Positions 20,845-30,857 of a stretch of 64,000 bases of DNA are shown here, piece by piece. A program made the position numbers and the translations under genes. The first letter of the stretch is position 1. Every line of letters begins with the position of its first letter. Origin of the DNA: CAKVON01 sp902475665 (GTDB lineage: Bacteria; Actinomycetota; Coriobacteriia; Coriobacteriales; Atopobiaceae); NCBI GenBank assembly GCA_036321795.1, contig JAWQCY010000005.1, positions 147,861 to 211,860 of the forward strand, written 5' to 3'. The notes beneath the pieces were generated by a model. It was not told the DNA's origin, searched no databases, and was given only the letters and a program-made list of their open reading frames with translations.

Positions 20845-22368
20845 GTGGCGACGGTCGCACGCAGGTTCGCGAGTCCCGAGGGGACCTTCGAGCGCCCGAG
20901 CTCCCGAACGAGGGACGCGGGTCGCGCGCCCGTGGTCCTCATGGTGAGCGGCGGGGCCGACTCGACGGCGCTGCTGGTGCTGGCGGCCACCTCGACCCTG
21001 GACGTCTGCGACGGCCGCGGCGAGGCCCGCGTGGCCCGCGAGCGCCTGCACGTCCTGCACGTCAACCACATGCTGCGCGGCCTGGACGCCGAGGAGGACG
21101 AGGAGTACGTCCGCAGCCTGTCCGAGCGCTTTGGCATCCCGTGCACCGTGGTGCGTGCCGACGTCGCCGCCCTGGCCGCGTCGCGCCCGGACGGCAACGT
21201 CGAGAACGCCGGCCGAGAAGTGCGCTATGCGGCCGCGAATCGCCTGGCCAACGAGCTGTCCGAGCGCGCGGGCACGCCGCGCTGCGCCGCGCGCATCCTC
21301 ACGGCGCACACCGCCAACGACCGCGCCGAGACCTTCCTGATGAATGCCGTGCGCGGCTCCGGGTCCTCGGGACTCTCGTCGATCCCGCGCCGTCGCAACC
21401 GCATCGTGCGGCCGCTTCTGGACCGTACGCACGACGAGCTCTGCGACCTTTTGCGCATGAGGGGCATCGTCTGGCGCGAGGACGACACCAACTCCGATAC
21501 CCGCTACCTGCGCGCATACGTGCGCCACGAGGTCATGCCCGTGGTCGAGGCCCGCAACCCGCACGTCGTGTCGAGCATCAGCTCCACCTGCGACATCCTC
21601 TCGGACGAGGATGCCTACCTCACGAGCGTCTCGTCGCGCGCGCTGCGCGACCTCACGCGTCGCTCGCGCGACGGAATGCTCGCCCTGGACTCCGCCCGCC
21701 TGGCGGCGCTCGACGTCGCGATTGCCCGCCGCGTCGTGCGCCAGGCGATTCTTCTGGCCTGCCCCGACTGCCGTCTGGAAGCCCGCCACGTCAACCGCGT
21801 GCTGTCCCTGGTCGCCACGGGCGCCGGCTCCGCGTCGGTGCCGATGGGCGTCGACTGCCGGGTGGAGTACGGCCTTCTGTTCGTGCGCGCCGCCGACGCC
21901 GGCGCCCGTGGCGACGCCGCCTGGCTGGAGGTCCCCGGCACGGTCCGGGTGGCCGCCGGCGCCACGATCTCGGCGCGCCTGCTGCGTCCGGACGCCACCG
22001 ACCCGACGCAGGTGGCCCGCGCGCACGGTCTCGAGTGGAAGGGCGCCTCGGTGCTTCTGGACGCCGTGGCCTGTGGCCTGGGCGAGCTGGGCGGAAGGCT
22101 GTGGGTCGACGCCCCGCAGCCCGGCGAGGTCATGTGCCCCCTGGGCATGCATGGGCAGTCCAAGCGGCTGTCCGACCTGCTGTGCGACGTCCGCGTGCCC
22201 GCTGCCGATCGCGCCGGCGTGCCTGTCGTGCGCACCGCGCCGAACGGGCAAGTCCTGTGGGTGGCGGGAATCCGTGCCGACGAGCGGGCGCGCTGCCAAA
22301 CCGCGAGCAGGTTGTTGGTAGAATTGACTCTGCATGGCAATGACGCAAACACTCAGGGCGGGCGCTGA
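20845..22368 (+). CDS. tilS: tRNA(Ile)-lysidine synthetase TilS
   Basis: A 507-residue enzyme that turns C34 of tRNA-Ile(CAU) into lysidine. The PP-loop VSGGADSTAL lies near residue 35, with HVNHMLRG and the tRNA-recognition block LTAHTANDRAETFLMNAVRGSG following. The C-terminal TilS domains extend to the end (LGMHGQSKRLSDLLCDVRVP). The GTG at 20845 follows GGGAGG at 5 bases. It heads tilS-hpt-ftsH, a classic conserved order. Confidence 0.94.
   Translation: MATVARRFASPEGTFERPSSRTRDAGRAPVVLMVSGGADSTALLVLAATSTLDVCDGRGEARVARERLHVLHVNHMLRGLDAEEDEEYVRSLSERFGIPCTVVRADVAALAASRPDGNVENAGREVRYAAANRLANELSERAGTPRCAARILTAHTANDRAETFLMNAVRGSGSSGLSSIPRRRNRIVRPLLDRTHDELCDLLRMRGIVWREDDTNSDTRYLRAYVRHEVMPVVEARNPHVVSSISSTCDILSDEDAYLTSVSSRALRDLTRRSRDGMLALDSARLAALDVAIARRVVRQAILLACPDCRLEARHVNRVLSLVATGAGSASVPMGVDCRVEYGLLFVRAADAGARGDAAWLEVPGTVRVAAGATISARLLRPDATDPTQVARAHGLEWKGASVLLDAVACGLGELGGRLWVDAPQPGEVMCPLGMHGQSKRLSDLLCDVRVPAADRAGVPVVRTAPNGQVLWVAGIRADERARCQTASRLLVELTLHGNDANTQGGR
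21212..21223 (+). repeat. GCCGAGAAGTGC repeat, copy 6 (within tilS)
   Basis: Exact copy read in a different frame from copies 4 and 7 (it encodes Gly-Arg-Glu-Val-Arg here), which argues that the DNA word, not the peptide, is conserved. Confidence 0.8.
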
Positions 22369-22400
22369 GGCGTGAGCCCGAACCGAAGGGGGATTCATTC

Positions 22401-22949
22401 ATGGAAGGCCTGCACCCGGACGTCGCCGAAGTCCTTCTCTCCGAGCAGGACATTCGTGACATCGTCGCGAGGATGGGCGCCGAGATCACCCGCGACTACG
22501 AGGGTCGCAACCCGCTGATCGTGGCGGTCCTGCGCGGCGCGGTCGTCTTCACGGCCGACATCATGCGCGCCATCAAGTGTGACCTGGGCATCGACTTCAT
22601 GGCCGTCTCCAGCTATGGCGACGGCGTCAAGAGCTCGGGCGTGGTCCGCATCGTCAAGGACCTCGACACCAAGATCGAGGACCGCGACGTCCTGATCGTC
22701 GAGGACATCCTCGACTCGGGCCTGACCCTCAGCTACCTCATGCGCAACCTGGCCGCCCGCAAGCCCAGGAGCCTCGAGGTCGCCGCCTTCCTGGTCAAGG
22801 ACATCCCGGGCAAGACCCCCGCGGTCGACCCGCATTACGTGGGCGCGCACGTCCCCAACGAGTTCATCGTCGGTTACGGCCTGGACTATGCCGAGCGCTA
22901 CCGCAACCTTCCCTACATCGGCATCCTCAAGCCCGAGGTCTACAGCTAG
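22401..22949 (+). CDS. hpt: Hypoxanthine phosphoribosyltransferase
   Basis: A 182-residue purine-salvage enzyme that makes IMP or GMP from hypoxanthine or guanine and PRPP. The PRPP-binding motif VLIVEDILDSGLTL lies near residue 95, with the flexible-loop SSYGDG and the purine-binding FLVKD and VPNEFIVGYGLD. GAAGGGGG precedes the ATG. Positioned 32 bases after tilS in the usual operon. Confidence 0.95.
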   Translation: MEGLHPDVAEVLLSEQDIRDIVARMGAEITRDYEGRNPLIVAVLRGAVVFTADIMRAIKCDLGIDFMAVSSYGDGVKSSGVVRIVKDLDTKIEDRDVLIVEDILDSGLTLSYLMRNLAARKPRSLEVAAFLVKDIPGKTPAVDPHYVGAHVPNEFIVGYGLDYAERYRNLPYIGILKPEVYS

Positions 22950-22987
22950 GCCAGATGGGTTAGAAGCACGAGAGGCACTACCCGGCT

Positions 22988-23022
22988 GCGGCCCGACGTC
23001 GCCAGTGCGACGGACGGGCCGC
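22988..23022 (+). other. Strong hairpin in the ftsH leader
   Basis: GCGGCCCG pairs with CGGGCCGC, and CGTCGC with GCGACG, around a CAGT loop, 24 bases upstream of the ftsH GTG. No T-run follows. It may protect the message or tune expression between hpt and ftsH. Confidence 0.5.
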
Positions 23023-23045
23023 GCGGCATAAAGGAGCACAAGCAC

Positions 23046-25019
<1,974 letters not shown>

Positions 25020-25024
25020 GCCCC

Positions 25025-25064
25025 GGACGCGTCCCGCGAGCTGTCGTGGGGCGCGTCCTTTTTT
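25025..25064 (+). terminator. ftsH terminator
   Basis: A GC stem GGACGCG...CGCGTCC with inner pairing, followed by six T. It separates ftsH from the cbiMQO genes, which begin 24 bases later. Confidence 0.85.
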
Positions 25065-25087
25065 GGAGACCCGAGCGAGGGGGAGAC

Positions 25088-26134
25088 ATGCACATTCCCG
25101 ACAACTACCTGTCACCGCAGACCGATGCCGTGCTTGCCGCCGTCATGGTTCCCGTGTGGGTGCGGTGCGCCCGCGTCGTGCGCGAGCGCCTCGACCGACG
25201 CCACCTGAGCTTTCTGGGCATGGCCGCGGCCTTCTCGTTCCTGCTCATGATGTTCAACGTGCCGCTGCCCGGCGGCACCACCGGCCATGCCGTGGGTGGC
25301 ACGCTTGTCGCGCTGCTGCTGGGGCCCGAGGCGGCCTGCCTCGCCGTGAGCGTGGCCCTGGCGATCCAGGCGCTGGTCTTTGGTGACGGTGGCCTTCTGG
25401 CGTTTGGCGCCAACTGCCTGAACATGGCCTTCGTCCTGCCGTTTGTCGGCTGGGGCGTCGCCCGTCTGGGGCGCGGCGGGTCGACCTCGCCCGCGCGCCG
25501 TCGCATGGCGGCCGCCGTCGGCGCCTACGTCGGCCTTGCCGTGGCCGCGCTGTGTGCCGCCGTCGAGTTCGGCATCCAGCCGACGCTGTTTTCCGACGCG
25601 GCGGGCAACGCGCTGTTCTGCCCCTACGGGCTGGGTGTCGCTGTGCCGGCGATGATGGTGCCGCACCTGCTGGCCGCCTGCGTGGTCGAGGCCGTCTCGA
25701 CCGTCGCGATCTACGAGTTCGTCCTGCGCTGCGCCCCCGACCTGGTGGTTGGCGATGACGTAGTCCGTCCTGCCGCGCCCGCGCCCGGCTCGCGTGGTCT
25801 GGCGCGTGTTGCCATGCTCGTGGGTGCGCTCGCCGTGGCGACCCCGCTGGGCCTTCTGGCCACGGGCGACGCCTGGGGCGAGTGGTCGACCAAGGACCTC
25901 GTCGCGAACGCGGGCCTGGCCAAGGCCCCCGCGGGTATGGCGAGCGGCCTCTCGTTCGAGTCGGTCATGCCCGACTACTCTCTCGCCGGCCTTCCCGACG
26001 CCGCGGCCTACGTGCTCTCGGCCCTCATCGGCGTGGCCCTTCTCGTCATCATCTTCAAGCTGGTGGCCCAGACGGCCCACGCCACCCCTGCCGAGAAGTG
26101 CGCCGGCCCCGACGCCCCTGGCGACAGGGCCTAG
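25088..26134 (+). CDS. cbiM: Cobalt/nickel ECF transporter substrate-binding subunit, CbiM/NikM with fused C-terminal PDGLE/CbiN-like part
   Basis: A 348-residue polytopic protein. The processed-like N terminus MHIPDNYLSPQTD, with its metal-binding His2, is the CbiM/NikM signature, and GGTTGHAVGGTLVALLLGPEAA follows. Residues about 240-340 add a signal-like helix and a last helix with MPDYSLAGLPDAAAYVLSALIG, resembling the PDGLE/CbiN component normally encoded apart. The cytoplasmic tail TPAEKCAGPDAPG holds an exact repeat copy. Start 25088 follows GAGGGGGAGA. It works with the next two genes. Co2+ versus Ni2+ cannot be decided. Confidence 0.88.
   Translation: MHIPDNYLSPQTDAVLAAVMVPVWVRCARVVRERLDRRHLSFLGMAAAFSFLLMMFNVPLPGGTTGHAVGGTLVALLLGPEAACLAVSVALAIQALVFGDGGLLAFGANCLNMAFVLPFVGWGVARLGRGGSTSPARRRMAAAVGAYVGLAVAALCAAVEFGIQPTLFSDAAGNALFCPYGLGVAVPAMMVPHLLAACVVEAVSTVAIYEFVLRCAPDLVVGDDVVRPAAPAPGSRGLARVAMLVGALAVATPLGLLATGDAWGEWSTKDLVANAGLAKAPAGMASGLSFESVMPDYSLAGLPDAAAYVLSALIGVALLVIIFKLVAQTAHATPAEKCAGPDAPGDRA
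26090..26101 (+). repeat. GCCGAGAAGTGC repeat, copy 7 (encodes AEKC in CbiM tail)
   Basis: Exact copy within CCTGCCGAGAAGTGCG, in the dispensable-looking C-terminal tail of CbiM. Confidence 0.8.
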
Positions 26135-26135
26135 C

Positions 26136-26993
26136 GTGCCTGGCGCCACGCCCATATCCGATGCGGGGCTGCCCGCCTGGTTGGACCCGTCCGCCGCGGC
26201 CGGCTACGTGCCGCCGCGCGACCGCGACGCCTTCGTGCGAAACAACCTGCTGAGGGTCGTCTCGACGCTCGCGGCCTTCGACATGCGTCCTCACGGCGCC
26301 TGCCCCATGGCGCGCGCCTACGCTCGTGTCGCCGCGCCGGTCAGGCTCGTGGGCGTCGTCGCCCTGGTCGCCATGGTGTCGGCCGCGCGCAACATGGCGT
26401 TCGTGTGGCTCGTGCTCGCGGGGCTGCTCGCCTGCGTCGCCATGCGGCCGGCTCGCGAGATTCGCGCGCTGTGCGGTCCCGCCCTGGCGCTTGCCGTCAT
26501 ATCCGCCCTGCTCATGGTGCCCGCGGCACTTCTCGGCCAGCCGGGGGCGCCCGTGCGCATGGCCGTCAAGTCGTTTGTCACCTGCTGTTTGGTGCTGGGT
26601 CTCGCGCGCTCGACCGGGGCCCACGGCCTGGTGGCGGCCGCGCGCACGCTGGGGCTGCCTGCCACGGCCGCGCTCGTGTGCGACCTTGCGATTCGCGACC
26701 TGGCGCTTCTGGGGCGCACCGCTGCCGAGCTGTCCGAGTCGCTTGCCTGCCGCAGCGTCGGCCGCAACGCCGACAAGACCGCGAGCGCCGCGGGCGTGAT
26801 GGGCGTCACCTTCATCAAGGCGCATGGCCTCGCGCAGGCGCAGGCCGAGGCCATGGTCTGCCGTGGGCTCGACGCCGGCGAGGCACCCGCGCCCGTGGCG
26901 CGCGAGCGCCTCGGTGTTGGCGACGTCGCATACGCGCTGCTGGTCGTGGTACTTCTCGCCACGCTTCTTTGGCTCGAGGGGGCGATGGCATGA
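26136..26993 (+). CDS. cbiQ: ECF transporter transmembrane subunit (CbiQ/EcfT)
   Basis: A 285-residue membrane protein with five to six hydrophobic segments. It carries two coupling regions of the EcfT type near SLACRSVGRNA and EAMVCRGLDAG (Ala-Arg-Gly-like motifs), which dock on the ATPase. GTG 26136 lies 1 base after the cbiM stop with ACAGGG upstream; the end overlaps cbiO by 4 bases (ATGA), so translation is coupled. Confidence 0.85.
   Translation: MPGATPISDAGLPAWLDPSAAAGYVPPRDRDAFVRNNLLRVVSTLAAFDMRPHGACPMARAYARVAAPVRLVGVVALVAMVSAARNMAFVWLVLAGLLACVAMRPAREIRALCGPALALAVISALLMVPAALLGQPGAPVRMAVKSFVTCCLVLGLARSTGAHGLVAAARTLGLPATAALVCDLAIRDLALLGRTAAELSESLACRSVGRNADKTASAAGVMGVTFIKAHGLAQAQAEAMVCRGLDAGEAPAPVARERLGVGDVAYALLVVVLLATLLWLEGAMA
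26526..26537 (-). repeat. GCCGAGAAGTGC repeat, copy 8 (within cbiQ)
   Basis: Exact minus-strand copy, encoding Ala-Leu-Leu-Gly in a short loop after a membrane helix. Confidence 0.75.
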
Positions 26994-27724
26994 TCGTGGG
27001 TGCGGGCATGGCCGCGCACGCGGGCGACGCCAGGACGGACATGGGCGCGAGCGCCGCAGTGCCGCTGATTGAGCTCGACCGCGTGTCGTTCTCCTACCGC
27101 GATGACCTCGGGCAGGCGATTCCCGTCCTCGACGACGTCAGCCTGAGGGTCGCGCGCGGCGAGGCCGTGGCGCTTCTGGGCCCCAATGGCTGCGGCAAGT
27201 CGACGGCGCTGCGCCTGGCGTGCGGCCTGTCGTTCGCGGCGTCCGGCGAGGTCCGCTACGACGGTGAGCCGATAACGGCCTCCACGATGGCCGACCGCGC
27301 CTTTGCCAAGCGAATCCACCGCAGGCAGGGGGTGGTGTTTCAGGACCCGGACGCCCAGCTGTTCTGTGCCACGGTCGCCGACGAGGTCGCCTTTGGCCCG
27401 CGCCAGATGGGCCTTCCCACCGACGAGGTCGCCTCGCGCGTGGACGACTCCCTCGCGCTGTTTGGCATCGGTCGGCTTGCCGCGCGCGTTCCCTATCGCC
27501 TGTCGGGTGGCGAGAAGCGCCGCGTGGCCCTGGCCTCCGTCGTGTCGATGGCGCCCGAGTCGCTGCTTTTGGACGAGCCGACCGACGGCCTCGACGACGC
27601 CTCTCGCGACCTGCTCGTGGGCTTCGTCCGCTCCTTCGTCGCGCGCGGGGGCACGGTGCTCGTGACCACGCACGACGCGACCCTGCCCGCGCTTCTCGGC
27701 GCGCGCGAGGTCCGCCTGGGCTAG
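26990..27724 (+). CDS. cbiO: ECF transporter ATPase subunit (CbiO)
   Basis: A 244-residue ABC ATPase powering the CbiM-CbiQ complex. Walker A GPNGCGKST, Q-loop VFQDPDAQLF (typical of ECF ATPases), signature LSGGEKRRVALA, Walker B LLLDEPT and switch His in TTHDA are all present. Length is slightly below the usual 270. ATG 26990 overlaps the cbiQ stop; GAGGGGG lies upstream. Confidence 0.93.
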   Translation: MIVGAGMAAHAGDARTDMGASAAVPLIELDRVSFSYRDDLGQAIPVLDDVSLRVARGEAVALLGPNGCGKSTALRLACGLSFAASGEVRYDGEPITASTMADRAFAKRIHRRQGVVFQDPDAQLFCATVADEVAFGPRQMGLPTDEVASRVDDSLALFGIGRLAARVPYRLSGGEKRRVALASVVSMAPESLLLDEPTDGLDDASRDLLVGFVRSFVARGGTVLVTTHDATLPALLGAREVRLG

Positions 27725-27782
27725 GGGCGTCTCGTCGCCACCCGTCCGATGCGGTCGCCCACCCGGCATCGCCACTGCGCAT

Positions 27783-27852
27783 CCCAAACGGGTTTCGTTT
27801 GGGTAAGGGAGGCGGCAAGGCTGCGACCCGCCCGCCCTTCTCGCCGTACAAT
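27783..27852 (+). promoter_or_regulatory. Hairpin and -10 box upstream of the aminotransferase
   Basis: CCCAAAC/GTTTGGG stem at 27783-27803 without a T-run, and TACAAT at 27847-27852, 56 bases before the start. The 183-bp gap holds no gene. Confidence 0.4.
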
Positions 27853-27907
27853 GCAAGGGTCGCCGCACGAACGCGGCCCAGCAAACACACCGCGTGAGGA
27901 GCACCCC

Positions 27908-29092
27908 ATGGCAATCAACCAGAAGAGCCACGCCTACGGCGCGTCCAAGTCTTCCATCCGCGAGATCGCGGCCTACGGAGCCGCCCGCAAGGCCCAGATC
28001 GGTGCCGAGAACGTCTTCGACTTCTCCCTGGGTAACCCGTCGGTGCCCGCCCCCGACTGCGTCCGCGCCTCCATCGAGGCTTCCATCGCGCTGCCGCCTG
28101 CGCAGGTCCACGGCTACACGCCCGCCAGCGGCCTGCCCTGGGTTCGCGAGAAGCTCGCCGACTCGCTGTGCCGCCGCTTCGGCGCCGGTGCCGCGACGGC
28201 CGCCGACCTGTACCTGACCTGCGGCGCCGCCGCGTCCATCTCGATCTCGCTGCACGCCGTCACCAACCCCGGCGACGAGGTCATCGTCATCGCGCCGTAC
28301 TTCCCGGAGTACCGCGTCTGGATCGAGACCTGCGGTGCCACCTGCGTCGAGGTCATGGCCGACCCTGACACCTTCCAGGTCGACGCCGCCGCCGTTGCCG
28401 CCGCCGTCACCGAGCGCACCAAGGCCGTCATCGTCAACTCGCCCAACAACCCCGTGGGCACCGTCTACTCTCGCCAGAACCTCGAGGCCCTCGCCGCGAC
28501 GCTTCGCGAGCGCGAGGCGGCCCTGGGCACCCAGGTCTACCTGATCGCCGACGAGCCCTACCGCGAGATCACCTTCGGTGCCGAGGTCCCCTGGATCCCG
28601 GCCATCTACGACCGCACGATCGTGTGCTACTCGTATTCCAAGAGCCTGAGCCTGCCGGGCGAGCGCATCGGCTGGGTCCTCGTGCCGCCCGCCAACCCCG
28701 ACCACGACGACCTCGTCTTCGCCGTCGCTGGCGCGGGCCGCTCGCTGGGCTTCGTCTGCGCGCCGGCGCTGTTCCAGCGCGTGCTGGCCGACTGCGTCGA
28801 CGCCCCCTGCGACGTCGAGGCCTACGCCGCCAACCGCGAGGCGCTCACGCGCGGCCTGTCCGAGCTCGGCTACGAGTACATCGAGCCGCAGGGTGCCTTC
28901 TACCTGTGGGTCAAGGCGCTCGAGCCCGACGCGAACGCGTTCTTCGAGCGCGCCCGCGCCCACGAGCTGCTCCCCGTCCCGTCCGACAGCTTCGGCTGCA
29001 CCGGCTGGGTCCGCGTGGGTTACTGTGTGAGCCTGGACACCATCGTCAACTCGATGCCCGCCTGGGCTGCCCTCGCCCAGGAGTACAAGTAG
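27908..29092 (+). CDS. Pyridoxal-phosphate class I/II aminotransferase
   Basis: A 394-residue fold-type I aminotransferase, AspC/AAT superfamily. It carries NPSVPAPDCVRA near the N terminus, TCGAAASISI (phosphate-binding), NSPNNPVGTVYSR, the Asp of IADEPYREI, the Schiff-base Lys in YSKSLSLPGERIGW and a C-terminal Arg region WVRVGYCVS. It is the variant often annotated as pyridoxal phosphate-dependent aminotransferase in anaerobes; amino-acid specificity is not clear. Start 27908 follows GAGGAGC. Nine bases separate it from the PHP gene. Confidence 0.9.
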   Translation: MAINQKSHAYGASKSSIREIAAYGAARKAQIGAENVFDFSLGNPSVPAPDCVRASIEASIALPPAQVHGYTPASGLPWVREKLADSLCRRFGAGAATAADLYLTCGAAASISISLHAVTNPGDEVIVIAPYFPEYRVWIETCGATCVEVMADPDTFQVDAAAVAAAVTERTKAVIVNSPNNPVGTVYSRQNLEALAATLREREAALGTQVYLIADEPYREITFGAEVPWIPAIYDRTIVCYSYSKSLSLPGERIGWVLVPPANPDHDDLVFAVAGAGRSLGFVCAPALFQRVLADCVDAPCDVEAYAANREALTRGLSELGYEYIEPQGAFYLWVKALEPDANAFFERARAHELLPVPSDSFGCTGWVRVGYCVSLDTIVNSMPAWAALAQEYK

Positions 29093-29101
29093 GAGGCAAC
29101 C

Positions 29102-29902
29102 TTGCTGCACAGCCTTTGCGACGTCCACACCCACACGCTCTACTCGCGCCACGCCTACTCCACGGTCGAGGAGAACCTTCGCGCCGCTGCCGAGAAGGGC
29201 CTCGAGCTGTTGGGCATGGCCGAGCACTTCTCGTCCATGCTCTTCCCCGAGCCCGACGTGCGCAACTTCCAATACTTCTATAACTACGCGATGCTGCCCG
29301 ACACTTGGCACGGCGTCCGCCTGATGCATGGCTGCGAGGCCGACATCGTCGACTGCGACGGCAACCTGTACGGCCACGACATCTGGTACGGGCGCGGCAT
29401 GACGGGCACGCCCTTCGGCGAGCCCACGTCGCTCAAGCACCTGGTGTTCAGCCGCTGCGACTACGTCGTGGCCAGCATCCACAACCCCGAGTTCACCTGG
29501 GGCCAGTCGCTTGCCGCCACCACGCGTGCCTACGTCGGCGCGCTGGAGGACCCCAAGGTCCTGATCTTGGGCCACACCGGCCGCGCGGGCGTCCCCTTCG
29601 AGCTGGACGCCGTCCTCACCGCCGCGCGCGACCTGGGCAAGCTGATCGAGATCAACGAGCACAGCCTTGCCGACAAGCCCGAGTCCATCGAGAAGTGCCG
29701 TCAGATTGCCGAGCGCTGTGCCGAGCTGGGCGTCCACATCAGCGTCTCGAGCGATGCGCACGCCTCGTTCGGTGTGGGCGGGTTCGACAACGCCCTGGCC
29801 ATGCTGGAGCAGATCCACTTCCCACAGGAGCTCATCGCCACGAGCACGGCGGCCACCTTCGAGCGCGCCATCCGCGATGCGCGTATCCCCGCAGCCGTCT
29901 GA
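29102..29902 (+). CDS. PHP-domain phosphatase/hydrolase (YcdX-like)
   Basis: A 266-residue PHP-fold trinuclear metal enzyme. Metal motifs run in order: DVHTHTLYSRHAYS, GMAEHF, GCEADIVDCDG, SIHNPEF, GHTGR, EINEHS and SSDAHASFGVG. YcdX-like proteins act as phosphatases; substrate unknown. TTG at 29102 is chosen because GGAGG lies five bases upstream and the first metal motif starts by residue 7. Apparently co-transcribed with the aminotransferase. Confidence 0.85.
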   Translation: MLHSLCDVHTHTLYSRHAYSTVEENLRAAAEKGLELLGMAEHFSSMLFPEPDVRNFQYFYNYAMLPDTWHGVRLMHGCEADIVDCDGNLYGHDIWYGRGMTGTPFGEPTSLKHLVFSRCDYVVASIHNPEFTWGQSLAATTRAYVGALEDPKVLILGHTGRAGVPFELDAVLTAARDLGKLIEINEHSLADKPESIEKCRQIAERCAELGVHISVSSDAHASFGVGGFDNALAMLEQIHFPQELIATSTAATFERAIRDARIPAAV

Positions 29903-29921
29903 CGCTCACCCGACCATGCCG

Positions 29922-30758
29922 CTAGAGCTCGATCGTGAGCTCGACGGGGCAGTGGTCCGAGCCCATGACCTCGGGCAGGATTGACGCGCCCGTCACGCGG
30001 TCGGCGATGTCGTCCGAGACCAGGAAGTAGTCGATGCGCCAACCGGCGTTGTTGGCTCGCGCGTTGAAGCGGTAGCTCCACCAGCTGTAGGCGCCCTCCA
30101 GGTCGGGGTGGCGCGAGCGGAACGTGTCGGTGAAGCCCGCGCCCAGAAGGTGGGTGAAGCCCATGCGCTCCTGGTCGGAGAAGCCGGCGTTGCCGCGGTT
30201 GGCGCGCGGGTTCTTGAGGTCGATCTCCTCATGGGCGACGTTGAAGTCGCCGCAGGTCACGACGGGCTTCTCCTGGGCAAGGCGGCGCAGCCACTCTCGG
30301 TAGGCGTCGTCCCAGGCCATGCGGGTGTCGATGCGCCTGAGCTCGTTTTGGGCGTTGGGCGTGTAGACGTCGACGAACCAGTAGCGCTCGAACTCCAGTG
30401 CGCAGACGCGGCCCTCGGTCGCGGCGATGGCGAGAAGTTCCTCGTTGGAGGCGGAGAGCACCTCGTGTGCCACGGGCAGCATGGCGTCGGCGTGCAGGAC
30501 GCGCAGCGGCTCCTCGCGGCTGAACACGGCGGTCCCGGAGTAGCCCTTGCGCTCGGCGTGGCTCCACGTGCGGTGGTAGCCGGGCAGCTCCAGGCCGAGC
30601 TTGGCCAGCTGGGCCTCCTGCAGCTTGGTCTCCTGGATCGCGAAGACGTCAGCGTCGGTCATGCGCACGACCTGCTCGAAGTCGGGGTCCTTGCGCATGA
30701 CGGCTCGCAGCCCGTTGACGTTCCAGGAGACGAGTCGCAGTTCGCGGGTGTCTGACAT
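29922..30758 (-). CDS. xth: Exodeoxyribonuclease III (AP endonuclease)
   Basis: A 278-residue base-excision-repair nuclease of the ExoIII/APE1 fold. Active-site blocks are SWNVNGLRA, IQETKLQ, GYSGTAVFSR, VDVYTPNA, CGDFNVAHEEIDLKNP, SWWSYRFNARANNAGWRIDY and the final SDHCPVEL. Start 30758 follows GAGG at 7 bases. It converges on the PHP gene. Upstream lies a phased heptamer array (30793-30852). Confidence 0.95.
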   Translation of the reverse strand: MSDTRELRLVSWNVNGLRAVMRKDPDFEQVVRMTDADVFAIQETKLQEAQLAKLGLELPGYHRTWSHAERKGYSGTAVFSREEPLRVLHADAMLPVAHEVLSASNEELLAIAATEGRVCALEFERYWFVDVYTPNAQNELRRIDTRMAWDDAYREWLRRLAQEKPVVTCGDFNVAHEEIDLKNPRANRGNAGFSDQERMGFTHLLGAGFTDTFRSRHPDLEGAYSWWSYRFNARANNAGWRIDYFLVSDDIADRVTGASILPEVMGSDHCPVELTIEL

Positions 30759-30792
30759 GTGTCTGCCTCGCAGTTCTTCTCGGTAGTTGCCT

Positions 30793-30852
30793 GTTGGATG
30801 GCTGTCGGGTCGACGTCGGGTGTCGTTGGGTCGGCGTCGGGCATTGTCGGGT
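30793..30852. repeat. Six GTYGGRY heptamers phased at 10-11 bp
   Basis: Heptamers start at 30793 (GTTGGAT), 30804, 30815, 30825 (GTTGGGT), 30836 (GTCGGGC) and 30846, giving spacings 11, 11, 10, 11, 10. This is equal to a 21-bp tandem unit with internal half repeats. It fills the gap between the patatin and exonuclease III genes. Confidence 0.6.
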
Positions 30853-30857
30853 TGCTG

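Noticed and set aside
25020..25087. Cobalamin or NiCo riboswitch before cbiM
   Set aside because: The 68-base gap is taken up by the ftsH terminator and the ribosome site.
26318..29818. A 3.5-kb open frame on the minus strand opposite cbiQ, cbiO, the aminotransferase and the PHP gene
   Set aside because: It covers several well-supported plus-strand genes, its translation is low-complexity Gly/Val/Asp/Arg, and no family motif appears. High GC makes stop codons rare in antisense frames. The same holds for long antisense frames over 3331-5847, 9739-12141 and 14637-17171.
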